A DNA stretch of 35,368 bases from Alphaproteobacteria bacterium. Its GTDB lineage: Bacteria; Pseudomonadota; Alphaproteobacteria; M2410. The position numbers and the translations under genes are program-made. Shown here one piece after another: positions 9,138-17,103 of the stretch. Each line of letters begins with the position of its first letter. The first letter of the stretch is position 1. The notes below the pieces were generated by a model, which ran no database searches, was not told the origin of the DNA, and saw nothing but the letters and a program-made list of their open reading frames with translations. Where the stretch lies: assembly GCA_030614785.1 (NCBI GenBank), contig JAUWTJ010000043.1, positions 1 through 35,368 of the forward strand. The letters are read 5' to 3'.

Positions 9138-11039
9138 ATGAAGTTTGATATACGTGACAGTGCTCGTTACGAGCAATTTAGCCGACGAACAGCGATTATG
9201 GGTTTCGGCACAGCGAGCATTTTCGCGGGCCTTGCCTCACGTATGTATTTTTTGCAGGTCATCGAAGGTGAGCAATATCGCCAGATGGCCGATGATAATC
9301 GCGTCAATCGGCGGATGGTTGCCCCTTTGCGGGGACGTATTTTCGACCGATTTGGTGTTGAGCTTGCATCGAACACCCAGAATCTCCAGGTGATGCTGAT
9401 CGCCGAAGACACCAATGATATTAACGAAACTCTGGAAGATATTGCGGCGGTGGTGCCCCTGTCGGCATCAAGGCGGCAACGCATTGCGCGGGAGATAAAG
9501 CGGAAACGCAAATTCGTCCCGGTTATGATTGCCGAAAATCTGACGTGGGAGCAGTTTGCCCGAATTAATGTTCGAGCACCTGATCTACCAGGTATTGTCG
9601 CGAATATCGGTGACGTCCGGCACTATCCTTTCGAGGGGCGCCTGGCTCACGTCCTTGGCTATGTTGCGAGGGTTTCCGAAAGGGATCTGCAGGAAAATGA
9701 CGACCCGCTCCTTCAGCTACCCGGTTTCAGAATAGGCAAGAGCGGCCTGGAAAAGTCACTTGATCTGGAATTGCGTGGCAGCACCGGGACGAGCCATGTC
9801 GAAGTCAATGCCTATGGCCGTGTCATTCGCGAGCTGGATCGCAAGGAGGGGGATGCAGGCCGCGACCTGGTTCTGACCCTCGATATGGGGCTTCAGAACT
9901 TTATCTATGACCGACTTGAAGGTAAAAGCGCTGCCGTTGTTGTCATGGACGTCAAGAATGGAGATCTTCTTGGTCTCGCGGCAACACCGGCGTTTGATCC
10001 CAATGATTTCACAAGGGGACTTTCGCAAGCCAAATGGGACAAGTTGCGGACAGATGATATGGATCCGCTGGTTAACAAGACAATCGCCGGCCAGTTTGCA
10101 CCTGGCTCTACTTTCAAGATCATATCGGCCCTTGCTGGTCTGGAGTCAGGTCAGATTGATCCCGACCATACGGTCTATTGCGGCGGCAAGATGCGCCTCG
10201 GGAACCGCGAGTTTCATTGCTGGAAACGTCATGGACACGGGGCAATGAACCTGCGTAATGCCATTAAGAATTCCTGCAATGTCTATTTTTTCGAAATGGC
10301 GAAACGTCTGGGTATTTCTGACTATGCCGAGATGGGCAAACGGTTTGGCATTGGCGAATTGCATGACATTGGCATTCCCGGTGCCAGAGAAGGACTGATG
10401 CCTACGGGAAATTGGAAACAAGCCTTCCGTGATGAAGCGTGGGTCAAGGGGGATACTCTCAACACAAGTATTGGCCAAGGTTTTCTGCTGGTCACTCCGC
10501 TCCATCAAGCTGTGATGACCGCGCGGCTCGCGAGCGGTGGTTTTGCAGTCAAGCCGCGCCTTATCAAAAGCCTTGGCGAGATGGCGAGCGAGCTGGAGGC
10601 GCCGGAGAGCATGGGCCTCACTAAAAAGTGGGTCGATCTCGTGCGGGAAGGGATGATCGCTGTCGTCAACGAACCTGGCGGTACAGCGTTTGGCAAGAAA
10701 CTGAGGGGCAAGGGGCTCTCGATGGCTGGCAAAACGGGCACAGTTCAGGTGCGGCGGATCACCAGGGAAGAGCGCGCCGCCGGAGTTACAAAGAACGAAG
10801 ATCTTCCCTGGAGGAGAAGGGATCACGGTTGGTTCGTTGGCTTCGGTCCGACAGAAGCACCACGCTACGCAATCTCTGTCCTCGTTGAACACGGAGGCGG
10901 TGGGTCGGCTGCCGCTGCACCCATCGGGCGCGACGTTATGCGCGAGGTGCTGCTTCGCGATCCCTCAAGCCGCCCGGCCTACTCCCCATCGCTCGAAGCG
11001 TCTTTGGCCAGTGGCCCTCGTTCAGGGAGGGAGGCATGA
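9138..11039 (+). CDS. mrdA: Penicillin-binding protein 2 (elongation-specific transpeptidase)
   Basis: Class B PBP that cross-links peptidoglycan during lateral growth together with the glycosyltransferase RodA. It has about 633 residues. A cytoplasmic tail and a single transmembrane anchor (about 18-36) precede the PBP dimerisation domain (about 60-240) and the transpeptidase domain (about 265-605). Catalytic motifs are complete: S324-x-x-K327 in PGSTFKI, S379-C-N381, and K532-T-G534. The ATG at 9138 is one base after the mreD stop and has GGGAGAGGCAGGG upstream. The longer in-frame ORF reaching 9084 would overlap mreD and is not needed. The stop overlaps the rodA start (ATGA). Confidence 0.96.
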   Translation: MKFDIRDSARYEQFSRRTAIMGFGTASIFAGLASRMYFLQVIEGEQYRQMADDNRVNRRMVAPLRGRIFDRFGVELASNTQNLQVMLIAEDTNDINETLEDIAAVVPLSASRRQRIAREIKRKRKFVPVMIAENLTWEQFARINVRAPDLPGIVANIGDVRHYPFEGRLAHVLGYVARVSERDLQENDDPLLQLPGFRIGKSGLEKSLDLELRGSTGTSHVEVNAYGRVIRELDRKEGDAGRDLVLTLDMGLQNFIYDRLEGKSAAVVVMDVKNGDLLGLAATPAFDPNDFTRGLSQAKWDKLRTDDMDPLVNKTIAGQFAPGSTFKIISALAGLESGQIDPDHTVYCGGKMRLGNREFHCWKRHGHGAMNLRNAIKNSCNVYFFEMAKRLGISDYAEMGKRFGIGELHDIGIPGAREGLMPTGNWKQAFRDEAWVKGDTLNTSIGQGFLLVTPLHQAVMTARLASGGFAVKPRLIKSLGEMASELEAPESMGLTKKWVDLVREGMIAVVNEPGGTAFGKKLRGKGLSMAGKTGTVQVRRITREERAAGVTKNEDLPWRRRDHGWFVGFGPTEAPRYAISVLVEHGGGGSAAAAPIGRDVMREVLLRDPSSRPAYSPSLEASLASGPRSGREA

Positions 11040-12226
11040 GTTTTGTCTATGGACAGACCGGCAGGGAAGTGCCGTTCCTGCAAAAACTTCGAGAGATCAA
11101 TTGGCTTTTGATCCTCACAGTGACCGCAATCTCCCTCATCGGAATTGCCATGTTGTATTCCACATCAACAACGCCGGTGGGACCCGCCGGAGAGCCGGCC
11201 ACCCGGGGGAGTTTTGACCCGTGGGCTTCTCGCCAACTAATACGATTTGGCTTTGGACTTGTTGTTCTGCTGGCGATCGGTCTCGTTGATATTCGTTTGT
11301 GGATGAAGCTTGCCTATCCAGCCTATGGCGTGGCCCTCATTCTTCTTCTGGCGGTCGAGTTCTATGGTGTCACGGGGATGGGCGCGCAGCGCTGGGTGGA
11401 GCTTCCTGTTGTCGGGATCACGCTTCAGCCCTCTGAAATTATGAAGATTGCAATGGTTCTCGCCCTTGCGCGGTATATTCACGGATTGGGCGACGGCGAC
11501 ATTTCGCACCTCAAAAGTCTTGCTCCGGCGGTTGTTATTATCATTTTGCCGGCCGTGTTGGTCTTGCGGCAGCCGGACCTGGGGACCGCGCTTCTTCTGC
11601 TCGCAGGCGGTTTCATCATCCTTTTTCTTGCTGGTCTGTCATGGCGTATTCTGGGCGGGGTCGGGGTCCTGGGGGTTGTCGGAGCTATCATCGGTTGGCA
11701 GTTCCTGCAGGATTATCAAAAACAACGGGTTCTGACCTTTCTCGATCCGGAAAGCGATCCGCTCGGTACCGGTTACCACATTCTCCAAGCCAAGATTGCT
11801 ATGGGGTCGGGCGGTGTTTTCGGCAAGGGTTATCTGCAAGGTACACAAAGCCAATTGAATTTCTTACCGGAAAAACATACCGACTTTATCTTTACAATGC
11901 TGAGTGAGGAACTGGGCTTGATGGGCGGGCTCTTCCTGCTTGTGCTCTACCTTATGATACTGGCCCGCGGCACGTCGATTGCGCTGTCCTCGCGGAACCA
12001 TTTCGGACGTCTCGTCGCAATGGGCGTTATGGCGACCTTCCTGCTGTATATTGTCATTAACACCGCCATGGTCATGGGACTTGTTCCTGTGGTCGGTGTT
12101 CCTCTGCCGCTTGTCTCCTATGGCGGAACAGCCATGATGACGATCCTCTTTGGTCTCGGGCTTGTCATGAGTGTCCACATCCACCGCGATATTGAAATTC
12201 CTGTTACGTCGGCAGGGTTCTGGTAG
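11036..12226 (+). CDS. rodA: Rod shape-determining protein RodA (SEDS peptidoglycan glycosyltransferase)
   Basis: Polytopic membrane glycosyltransferase of the SEDS family that polymerises lipid II for side-wall growth, paired with PBP2. The 396 residues carry about ten transmembrane segments. Family motifs are visible: RWVELP with LQPSEIMKIA, RQPDLGTALL, the loop LNFLPEKHTDFIFTMLSEELG, and the C-terminal PLPLVSYGGTAMM. The ATG overlaps the mrdA stop by four bases, showing translational coupling. It is the last gene of the mre/mrd operon, and a 9-base-pair hairpin begins 52 bases after it. Confidence 0.96.
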   Translation: MSFVYGQTGREVPFLQKLREINWLLILTVTAISLIGIAMLYSTSTTPVGPAGEPATRGSFDPWASRQLIRFGFGLVVLLAIGLVDIRLWMKLAYPAYGVALILLLAVEFYGVTGMGAQRWVELPVVGITLQPSEIMKIAMVLALARYIHGLGDGDISHLKSLAPAVVIIILPAVLVLRQPDLGTALLLLAGGFIILFLAGLSWRILGGVGVLGVVGAIIGWQFLQDYQKQRVLTFLDPESDPLGTGYHILQAKIAMGSGGVFGKGYLQGTQSQLNFLPEKHTDFIFTMLSEELGLMGGLFLLVLYLMILARGTSIALSSRNHFGRLVAMGVMATFLLYIVINTAMVMGLVPVVGVPLPLVSYGGTAMMTILFGLGLVMSVHIHRDIEIPVTSAGFW

Positions 12227-12278
12227 CTGCGTTATGGAATGTGTATCAATCCCGTGTACGAAGAGACGATTTTCCTCT

Positions 12279-12311
12279 AACCTCACCTGATCATTATTGT
12301 GGTGAGGTTTT
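12279..12311 (+). terminator. Hairpin after rodA, immediately before the symporter RBS
   Basis: AACCTCACC (12279-12287) and GGTGAGGTT (12301-12309) form a perfect 9-base-pair stem with a 13-base loop, followed by only TTC. It could terminate the mre/mrd transcript. It ends about three bases before the AGGGGAGG ribosome site of the symporter gene, so no room remains for a promoter after it. It may instead act as a 5'-leader control element for the symporter. Confidence 0.5.
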
Positions 12312-12325
12312 CAGGGGAGGTTGAT

Positions 12326-13591
12326 ATGAGTAGTGAAGCAGCAGCACCGAAGGGGCTATGGGCGCTTTGGCAGGGACTGACACTCTGGATCAAGGTCCTG
12401 ATTGGTCTTGCGCTCGGCGTCGTTGTCGGTGTGACGATCGGCGATGTGGTCAACCCGTACCTCGAGCCCGTCGGTGAAATCTTTAAACGCCTCTTCCGAA
12501 TGCTGATCGTCCCTCTGATCTTCTTCTCACTGGTATCGGGCATCACGTCCATGACCGACCTGAAAGAAATGGGTCGGATCGGGAGCAAGACGTTTGTGAT
12601 CTATCTTTTGACGACCGCCATTGCAGTGGCTATAGGCCTTGGCTTCGGCTTTGTGTTTCAGCCAGGCGCAGGCGCTTCTCTTGGCGGGGGCTATGAGATA
12701 CAGCCAAATGAAGCGCGCACCGTGGGCGAATTCCTGATCAATCTCATCCCGACGAACCCGGTCGCTGCTTTCGCGGAAGGCAACGTCCTCCAGATCATCA
12801 CATTTGCTTTGCTCATCGGCGTATCGATAAATCTTGCAGGCAAGAAAGCCAATCACGTCAGCCATTTCATGGATGAAGCTTCCGAAGTGATGTACAGTCT
12901 GACCCATATAGTCATCCAGATCACGCCTTACGGGGTCTTCGCCCTCATGGCTGTTATCTCGGCAAAATATGGTCTCGATGTTCTCCTGCCACTCGGCAAG
13001 CTCGTCCTTGTGGTCTATGGCGCCCTGATCTTCCACGCCCTGGTAGTTTACGGCAGCATAGTTCGCTACGTTGGCGGGATGCGCCTCAAACCATTCTTCA
13101 CAGGTCTGTTTGACGCTCAACTGGTGGCCTATTCGACGGCTTCAAGCGCGGCGACTCTGCCCGTCACCATGTCGTGTGTTCGGGATAATCTGGGGGTTTC
13201 AAAACGCATCTCAAGTTTTGTCCTGCCGCTCGGCGCGACAATCAATATGGATGGTACGGCGCTTTATCAAGGTGTTGCGGCGCTGTTCATCGCTCAGGCT
13301 TTCGGGATTGATTTGACTGTCATGGACGGGGTCACCATCATATTGACTTGCACTCTTGCGTCCATTGGTTCAGCTGCGGTGCCAGGCGCAGGCCTTGTGA
13401 TGCTCACTATGGTGCTGGGCTCTGTCGGCTTGCCGCTGGAGGGCATTGGCATGATCTTCGCTGTCGATCGCATCATGGATATGATGCGCACTGCTGTGAA
13501 CGTTACCGGTGATAGCATGGTCTCGGTTCTTGTGGCCAAGAGCGAAAATGAACTTGATCTAAAAGTCTTCAACAAGGATCCCGAGATCTAG
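12326..13591 (+). CDS. Dicarboxylate/acidic amino acid:cation symporter (DAACS family)
   Basis: Secondary importer of the GltP/GltPh/DctA family in the inner membrane. About 421 residues with six N-terminal hydrophobic segments, then the re-entrant hairpin motif STASSAATLP, the NMDGT motif, and the C-terminal motif DRIMDMMRTAVNVTGD. The DxxRTxxNVTGD form matches glutamate/aspartate carriers, in which the Arg binds the side-chain carboxylate, so an acidic amino acid substrate is more likely than C4-dicarboxylates. The ATG at 12326 has AGGGGAGG six bases upstream; an upstream GTG at 12299 would run through the hairpin. Its stop codon overlaps the stop of the convergent regulator gene. A decayed copy of its last 20 or so codons lies at 14048-14108. 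Confidence 0.93.
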   Translation: MSSEAAAPKGLWALWQGLTLWIKVLIGLALGVVVGVTIGDVVNPYLEPVGEIFKRLFRMLIVPLIFFSLVSGITSMTDLKEMGRIGSKTFVIYLLTTAIAVAIGLGFGFVFQPGAGASLGGGYEIQPNEARTVGEFLINLIPTNPVAAFAEGNVLQIITFALLIGVSINLAGKKANHVSHFMDEASEVMYSLTHIVIQITPYGVFALMAVISAKYGLDVLLPLGKLVLVVYGALIFHALVVYGSIVRYVGGMRLKPFFTGLFDAQLVAYSTASSAATLPVTMSCVRDNLGVSKRISSFVLPLGATINMDGTALYQGVAALFIAQAFGIDLTVMDGVTIILTCTLASIGSAAVPGAGLVMLTMVLGSVGLPLEGIGMIFAVDRIMDMMRTAVNVTGDSMVSVLVAKSENELDLKVFNKDPEI

Positions 13592-14022
13592 AACTGTACA
13601 CCGAGGATATCGGCAATTTCCTTGCGCAGGTCTGGCGCGGAAATCGGTTTTTGCATGACTTTGGCGGCACCGACCTGGGAAGCCACACCCTGGATAATGT
13701 CATCCGAATCTCCGGTCAGGATGACAACCGGGATCTGGCGGATAGCGAGGTCCTTGGATCGGCGGAGCCTGTTGATGAAGTCAAGTCCGTCCATGCCTTC
13801 CATGTGGATATCACAGATAATGAAATCCGGTATTCTCGGTGCAGGGCCAGTTAGATACTTCCAGGCCGCAGCGCCTTCCGAGTATTCGCCAATTGCCGTG
13901 ATGCCGATTGTCTGGAGTATCTGACGCACAATGCTGCGCATGGCTGTGTGATCATCAATCACGAGGCCAAACATCTCGTGGGCGACACTGCCGAATTCAT
14001 CCTGGTTTTGTGTACTCTGCAC
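13588..14022 (-). CDS. Single-domain response regulator (CheY-like), copy 1
   Basis: Stand-alone receiver domain of 144 residues with no output domain. Acidic pocket D23/D24 (VIDD), phospho-acceptor D71 (ICDIHMEGMDG), T103 (LTGD) and K125 (QKPIS) are all present, so phosphorylation is expected. It likely works in a phosphorelay or by protein-protein contact; no kinase is adjacent. GTG start at 14022 with AGGA about 7 bases upstream. It is about two thirds identical (97 of 144 by hand count, ungapped) to the next gene and arose with it by tandem duplication. It converges on the symporter, with stop codons sharing the sequence CTAG. Confidence 0.92.
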   Translation of the reverse strand: MQSTQNQDEFGSVAHEMFGLVIDDHTAMRSIVRQILQTIGITAIGEYSEGAAAWKYLTGPAPRIPDFIICDIHMEGMDGLDFINRLRRSKDLAIRQIPVVILTGDSDDIIQGVASQVGAAKVMQKPISAPDLRKEIADILGVQF

Positions 14023-14047
14023 TCTCTGGTTCCTGTGTCAGATGCTT

Positions 14048-14108
14048 CTTTTTGCCAAAAGCGAAAAGAAGTTCATGTGAAGGTCTTTAGCAAGGACCCA
14101 TAAATCTA
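14048..14108 (+). pseudogene. Decayed duplicate of the symporter 3' end
   Basis: Between the two regulator genes, the plus strand encodes LFAKSEKKFM, a stop, then after a one-base shift KVFSKDP. The intact symporter ends LVAKSENELDLKVFNKDPEI. The nucleotide alignment against 13529-13590 gives about 41 matches in 62 positions with one 1-base deletion. The fragment sits in the same position relative to regulator copy 2 as the true symporter end does to copy 1 (offset 518 bases). It is therefore a remnant carried along in a tandem duplication. It overlaps the end of regulator copy 2. Confidence 0.75.
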
Positions 14109-14540
14109 TGGTTGGAGACCCAGAATGGTGGCAATTTCCTTGCGCATATCCGGTGCCGAAATCGGCTTTTGCAGGACTTTGGCGGCGCCGACCTGGGCGG
14201 CGACATCCTGGATGAGGTGATCCGGGTCTCCGGTCAGAATGAGGACCGGGATGTCGTGGATGTTCTCGATTTTCGATCGGCGGATCTTGTTGACAAATTC
14301 AAGCCCGTCCATGCCCTCCATGTGAAGGTCGCAGATAATGAAATCCGGCACGTCTTTTGTGCAAGCGGTTAGATAATTCCAGGCGCTAGCGCCTTCTGAA
14401 TATTCCTCGACTTCCGTGATACCAATGTTGTGCAGCATCTGGCGGACGATGCTGCGCATGGTTTTTTGATCGTCGATCACGAGACCAAATAACTGGTCGG
14501 CGACACTGTCGAAATCTACTGTTTTTTGTATACTCTGCAC
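14106..14540 (-). CDS. Single-domain response regulator (CheY-like), copy 2
   Basis: Paralogue of the preceding regulator, also 144 residues. D23/D24, D71 (ICDLHMEGMDG), T103 and K125 are conserved, so both copies should be phosphorylatable. Differences cluster at residues 6-17, 25-27, 43-45, 59-64 and 91-96, mostly loops and surfaces likely to contact partners. That pattern suggests divergent specificity. GTG start at 14540 with GGGGA upstream. The first three codons and the bases up to about 14563 resemble the same region of copy 1. A promoter is expected in the AT-richer stretch beyond 14563. Confidence 0.92.
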   Translation of the reverse strand: MQSIQKTVDFDSVADQLFGLVIDDQKTMRSIVRQMLHNIGITEVEEYSEGASAWNYLTACTKDVPDFIICDLHMEGMDGLEFVNKIRRSKIENIHDIPVLILTGDPDHLIQDVAAQVGAAKVLQKPISAPDMRKEIATILGLQP

Positions 14541-15108
14541 TTTTAATTCCCCGTGTTAGGTGTGCTCAAACTAGGCTTATGGAATTAACGGCGAGTAAAT
14601 TTTCGCGATGCGAATGACTCTAAAGGTAAATGCCGGACATAAAATTTGGTATAATTACGCCCTTTCCGGACGGCAATTATTAACGGCGTAAAAGAATTAT
14701 GCCCTGAACCGGTTACCAGTACCGTACACGGAGGGCAGTTTCGATACAGAATTTGTTAACCGTGTTAGCGTTATTGGTGTATTTGATTTAGGGACGAAAT
14801 GACTTTCGCGTGAGGTCAATAATTGCCCTTGGCGGCATCCAGTTTTGTCCGGTTTCAGGACCTCTCTCATCCGCGCCGTTGTGGCCCTGTCAATCCAGAG
14901 GGGGTTTTATGATCTTTCCAATTCTTCGTAATCAGCTACCGCCGGTCACGGCTCGCGGCACCTATGGAGTGCATTTTTGGTGATCAGGCGCAGATTTCAG
15001 GCCCTCTTGAGGCTATGCCTGCTTGCCGCTAAATCCGGTGGACAGCACCAAACCCCCATGTTATCAGGGCGCTCTTCACCCGCCGGAGATCACAGATCTG
15101 CGGCTTGG
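14541..15108. other. 568-base gene-poor stretch with TTAACGGCG repeats
   Basis: No ORF of normal size lies here. ATTAACGGCG occurs twice (14584-14593 and 14679-14688), each followed by a TAAA-rich sequence, and a further TTAACCGTGTTAGCG lies near 14757. These TTAAC-containing sites lie upstream of regulator copy 2 and could be control sites. TATAAT at 14650-14655 is a -10-like hexamer without a good -35 partner. A 24-codon ORF with a strong ribosome site lies at 14909-14983. The rest leads into the tRNA gene and shows nothing I can name. Confidence 0.4.
14909..14983 (+). CDS. Possible 24-residue small protein or leader peptide
   Basis: ATG at 14909 preceded by AGAGGGGG four bases upstream, a very strong ribosome site, with the stop TGA at 14981-14983. 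The peptide begins MIFPILRNQLPP and ends in VHFW; I recognise no family. The strength of the ribosome site in an otherwise gene-free stretch is the only support. It could be a small protein, the remnant of a lost gene, or chance. Confidence 0.25.
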   Translation: MIFPILRNQLPPVTARGTYGVHFW

Positions 15109-15184
15109 GGGCCGTTAGCTCAGTTGGTAGAGCACCTGACTCTTAATCAGGGTGTCACTGGTTCGATCCCAGTACGGCCTACCA
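15109..15184 (+). tRNA. tRNA-Lys (anticodon CTT)
   Basis: A 76-base cloverleaf. The acceptor stem GGGCCGT/ACGGCCT has a G1-U72 wobble. The D arm begins TAGCTCAG. The anticodon stem CCTGA/TCAGG has the loop CTCTTAA, with anticodon CTT at 15142-15144. The T arm is ACTGG TTCGATC CCAGT, followed by discriminator A and an encoded CCA (15182-15184). It reads the lysine codon AAG. No integrase or repeated 3' end is visible nearby, so it is not evidently a phage attachment site. Confidence 0.95.
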
Positions 15185-15219
15185 ATTTCCCTCCGCCGGT
15201 CTCGCGCGTTTCAACCAGC

Positions 15220-16812
15220 CTAATGTCCCTGCTGAGTTTGCACTCCAGGCGGCACGGACGCGCTGATCATACCGCTTTCTTTCATGGCATTGGTCGCCGG
15301 AACCAGGAGCCAGAGGCACATGGCAAACCCGGTGATGCTCATGACAATCGTGTAGGGCAGGGCCAGCAGAACCATCTTCATGTAGGACAGGCGCACCAGA
15401 GGTGCGACCGAGGACGTCAGGAGGAAGAGGAACGCGGCCTGGCCGTTAGGCGTCGCAACACTGGGGATATTGGTCCCGGTATTGATGGCAACCGTGATGA
15501 GGTCACGCTGGGCCAGGGTGATGGTCCCGGCATCGAACGCATCGACCACTTCGTTGATATAGACCGTCGCGACAAAGACGTTATCGCTGATCGCTGACAG
15601 GACTCCGTTGGCAATGTAGAAACTGACAACCTGGGCATTGCCGTCGAGCGCGAGCGCCGCAGCGATGATCGGGGCAAACAGTTGCTGATCGTTGATCACG
15701 GCGACGATGGCAAAGAAGATGCCCAGCAGTGCGGTAAAGGGCAGGGCCTCTGTAAAGGCTTCCCCGATGTGGTGTTCATCCGTGACGCCGGTAAAGGCGC
15801 AGGCAAAGACAATGACGCTGAGACCGATGATGCCGACAGCGGCCAGGTGGAACGCCAGCGCGAAAATCAGCCAGAGTGCAACAACGCCCTGCATGGCAAG
15901 CGAGGCCTTGTCTTCAAAGGATCGCTCCGCCGTTGCCGTCTTTTCGAAGGCTTCAAGTTGGGTGCGAACCGCGCTCGGGAGTTGATGTCCGTAGTCGAGG
16001 ATCTTGAATCTCTCGACCGCATAGCAGGTCAACAGACCAGCGGCGAAAACCGGCAGGGTGACCGGCGTCATGCGGATAAAGAACTCGGCGAAGCTCCAGT
16101 TGACCTTTGTGGCGATCAAAAGGTTTTGTGGCTCGCCGACAATCGTCATCACGCCGCCAAGGGCTGTTCCCACGGCCGCATGCATGAGGAGATTGCGCAG
16201 AAACCCTCTGAAGTGTTCGAGATCCTCGTGGTGATGCTCTTTCACATGATGATCCAGCGAGTGATCGTGGTCGGTGTCCTGGAGCAGCTTGCCTGAGGCA
16301 AAGCGGTGATAGATACCGTAAAACCCGACGCAAATACTGATGATCACGGCGGTCACAGTCAGAGCATCAAGGAAGGCCGACAGGAAAGCTGCAGCGAAAC
16401 AAAACAGCAGCGACAGCATGATCTTTGAGCGGACGGACAAGAGGATTTTAGTGAAAATCATCAGAAGAAGGTTCTTCATGAAGTAAACACCGGCGACCAT
16501 AAAGATGAGCAGGAGGATGACTTCCAGATTTTCGCTGATCTCATGGTAGACGTGTTTTGAACTGGTCAGGCCAAGAAAAACGGCTTCGATGGCGAGCAGC
16601 CCGCCTGGAATGAGCGGATAACACTTCAGCGCCATGGCGAGCGTGAAAATGAACTGGAGGATCAGGATCCAGCCCGTGGCGACCGGCCCGACTGTGATAA
16701 CAAGCAGTGGATTGAGGACGAGAAAGCCCAGAATGACCTGTTTGTACCAGAGAGGCGATTGCCCCATAAAATTGGATGGAATCCCGCCCGGAACACTGGT
16801 CGCTTTTTTCAT
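15220..16812 (-). CDS. nhaB: Na+/H+ antiporter NhaB
   Basis: Polytopic inner-membrane antiporter that expels Na+ in exchange for protons, used in pH and salt homeostasis. About 530 residues. Strong NhaB features include an N-terminal [32 protein letters not shown] at about 56-78, and [20 protein letters not shown] at about 211-230. The start at 16812 has GAGGG upstream and places MGQSP near the N-terminus as in the family; the open frame continues to 16902 without family similarity. A cytoplasmic loop at 181-200 is strikingly histidine-rich (8 His in 20). It faces away from the carbonic anhydrase gene, with a 291-base divergent region between them. Confidence 0.93.
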   Translation of the reverse strand: MKKATSVPGGIPSNFMGQSPLWYKQVILGFLVLNPLLVITVGPVATGWILILQFIFTLAMALKCYPLIPGGLLAIEAVFLGLTSSKHVYHEISENLEVILLLIFMVAGVYFMKNLLLMIFTKILLSVRSKIMLSLLFCFAAAFLSAFLDALTVTAVIISICVGFYGIYHRFASGKLLQDTDHDHSLDHHVKEHHHEDLEHFRGFLRNLLMHAAVGTALGGVMTIVGEPQNLLIATKVNWSFAEFFIRMTPVTLPVFAAGLLTCYAVERFKILDYGHQLPSAVRTQLEAFEKTATAERSFEDKASLAMQGVVALWLIFALAFHLAAVGIIGLSVIVFACAFTGVTDEHHIGEAFTEALPFTALLGIFFAIVAVINDQQLFAPIIAAALALDGNAQVVSFYIANGVLSAISDNVFVATVYINEVVDAFDAGTITLAQRDLITVAINTGTNIPSVATPNGQAAFLFLLTSSVAPLVRLSYMKMVLLALPYTIVMSITGFAMCLWLLVPATNAMKESGMISASVPPGVQTQQGH

Positions 16813-17103
16813 GTATCGTACCCTCATCGTGAATTGACAAGGATACCACGCTGCTTCCCCGCCCAATCCTGGGGAGACATCGTAGTATCCATGAAAAACC
16901 ACGTGGCAAGACTTACGGACCGCTTGCCGATACTACCACATGGGCGGTGTAAAACAATTTTCAAGGGGTGCGCGCCGCTTTTTTTAAATCGGGTCTAACC
17001 TGGTGGGTCAATCGGGGCCCGCAAATTGTCGATTGCGAAGAGCGCTGTTGTGTGAGATCACAGGGACCAAGCCGGATGGCCAACCACAAGAGGAGCTGGG
17101 CCC
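16813..17103. promoter_or_regulatory. Divergent intergenic region nhaB / carbonic anhydrase
   Basis: 291 bases between divergently transcribed genes, which must contain both promoters. The left end holds the nhaB ribosome site (reverse strand). AGGAG at 17091-17095 is the ribosome site for the carbonic anhydrase TTG start. A T-rich run follows CGCGCCGC near 16970-16986. I see no convincing -35/-10 pair. Confidence 0.35.

Noticed and set aside
10146-10892. 248-codon minus-strand ORF inside mrdA
   Set aside because: It overlaps the catalytic transpeptidase domain on the other strand and has no family features.
12299-12325. GTG at 12299 as the symporter start
   Set aside because: It would translate through the second arm of the hairpin and the ribosome site; ATG 12326 has an excellent AGGGGAGG.
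15109-15219. tRNA as a possible integration site
   Set aside because: No integrase gene and no repeated tRNA 3' end seen in the window; the neighbouring genes look native.
15682-16296. Plus-strand ORF opposite nhaB
   Set aside because: It is antisense to a conserved membrane protein; its composition is that expected from reversed hydrophobic codons.
16813-16902. Longer NhaB start at 16902
   Set aside because: The extra 30 residues have no similarity to NhaB, and ATG 16812 has its own ribosome site and the usual N-terminus.
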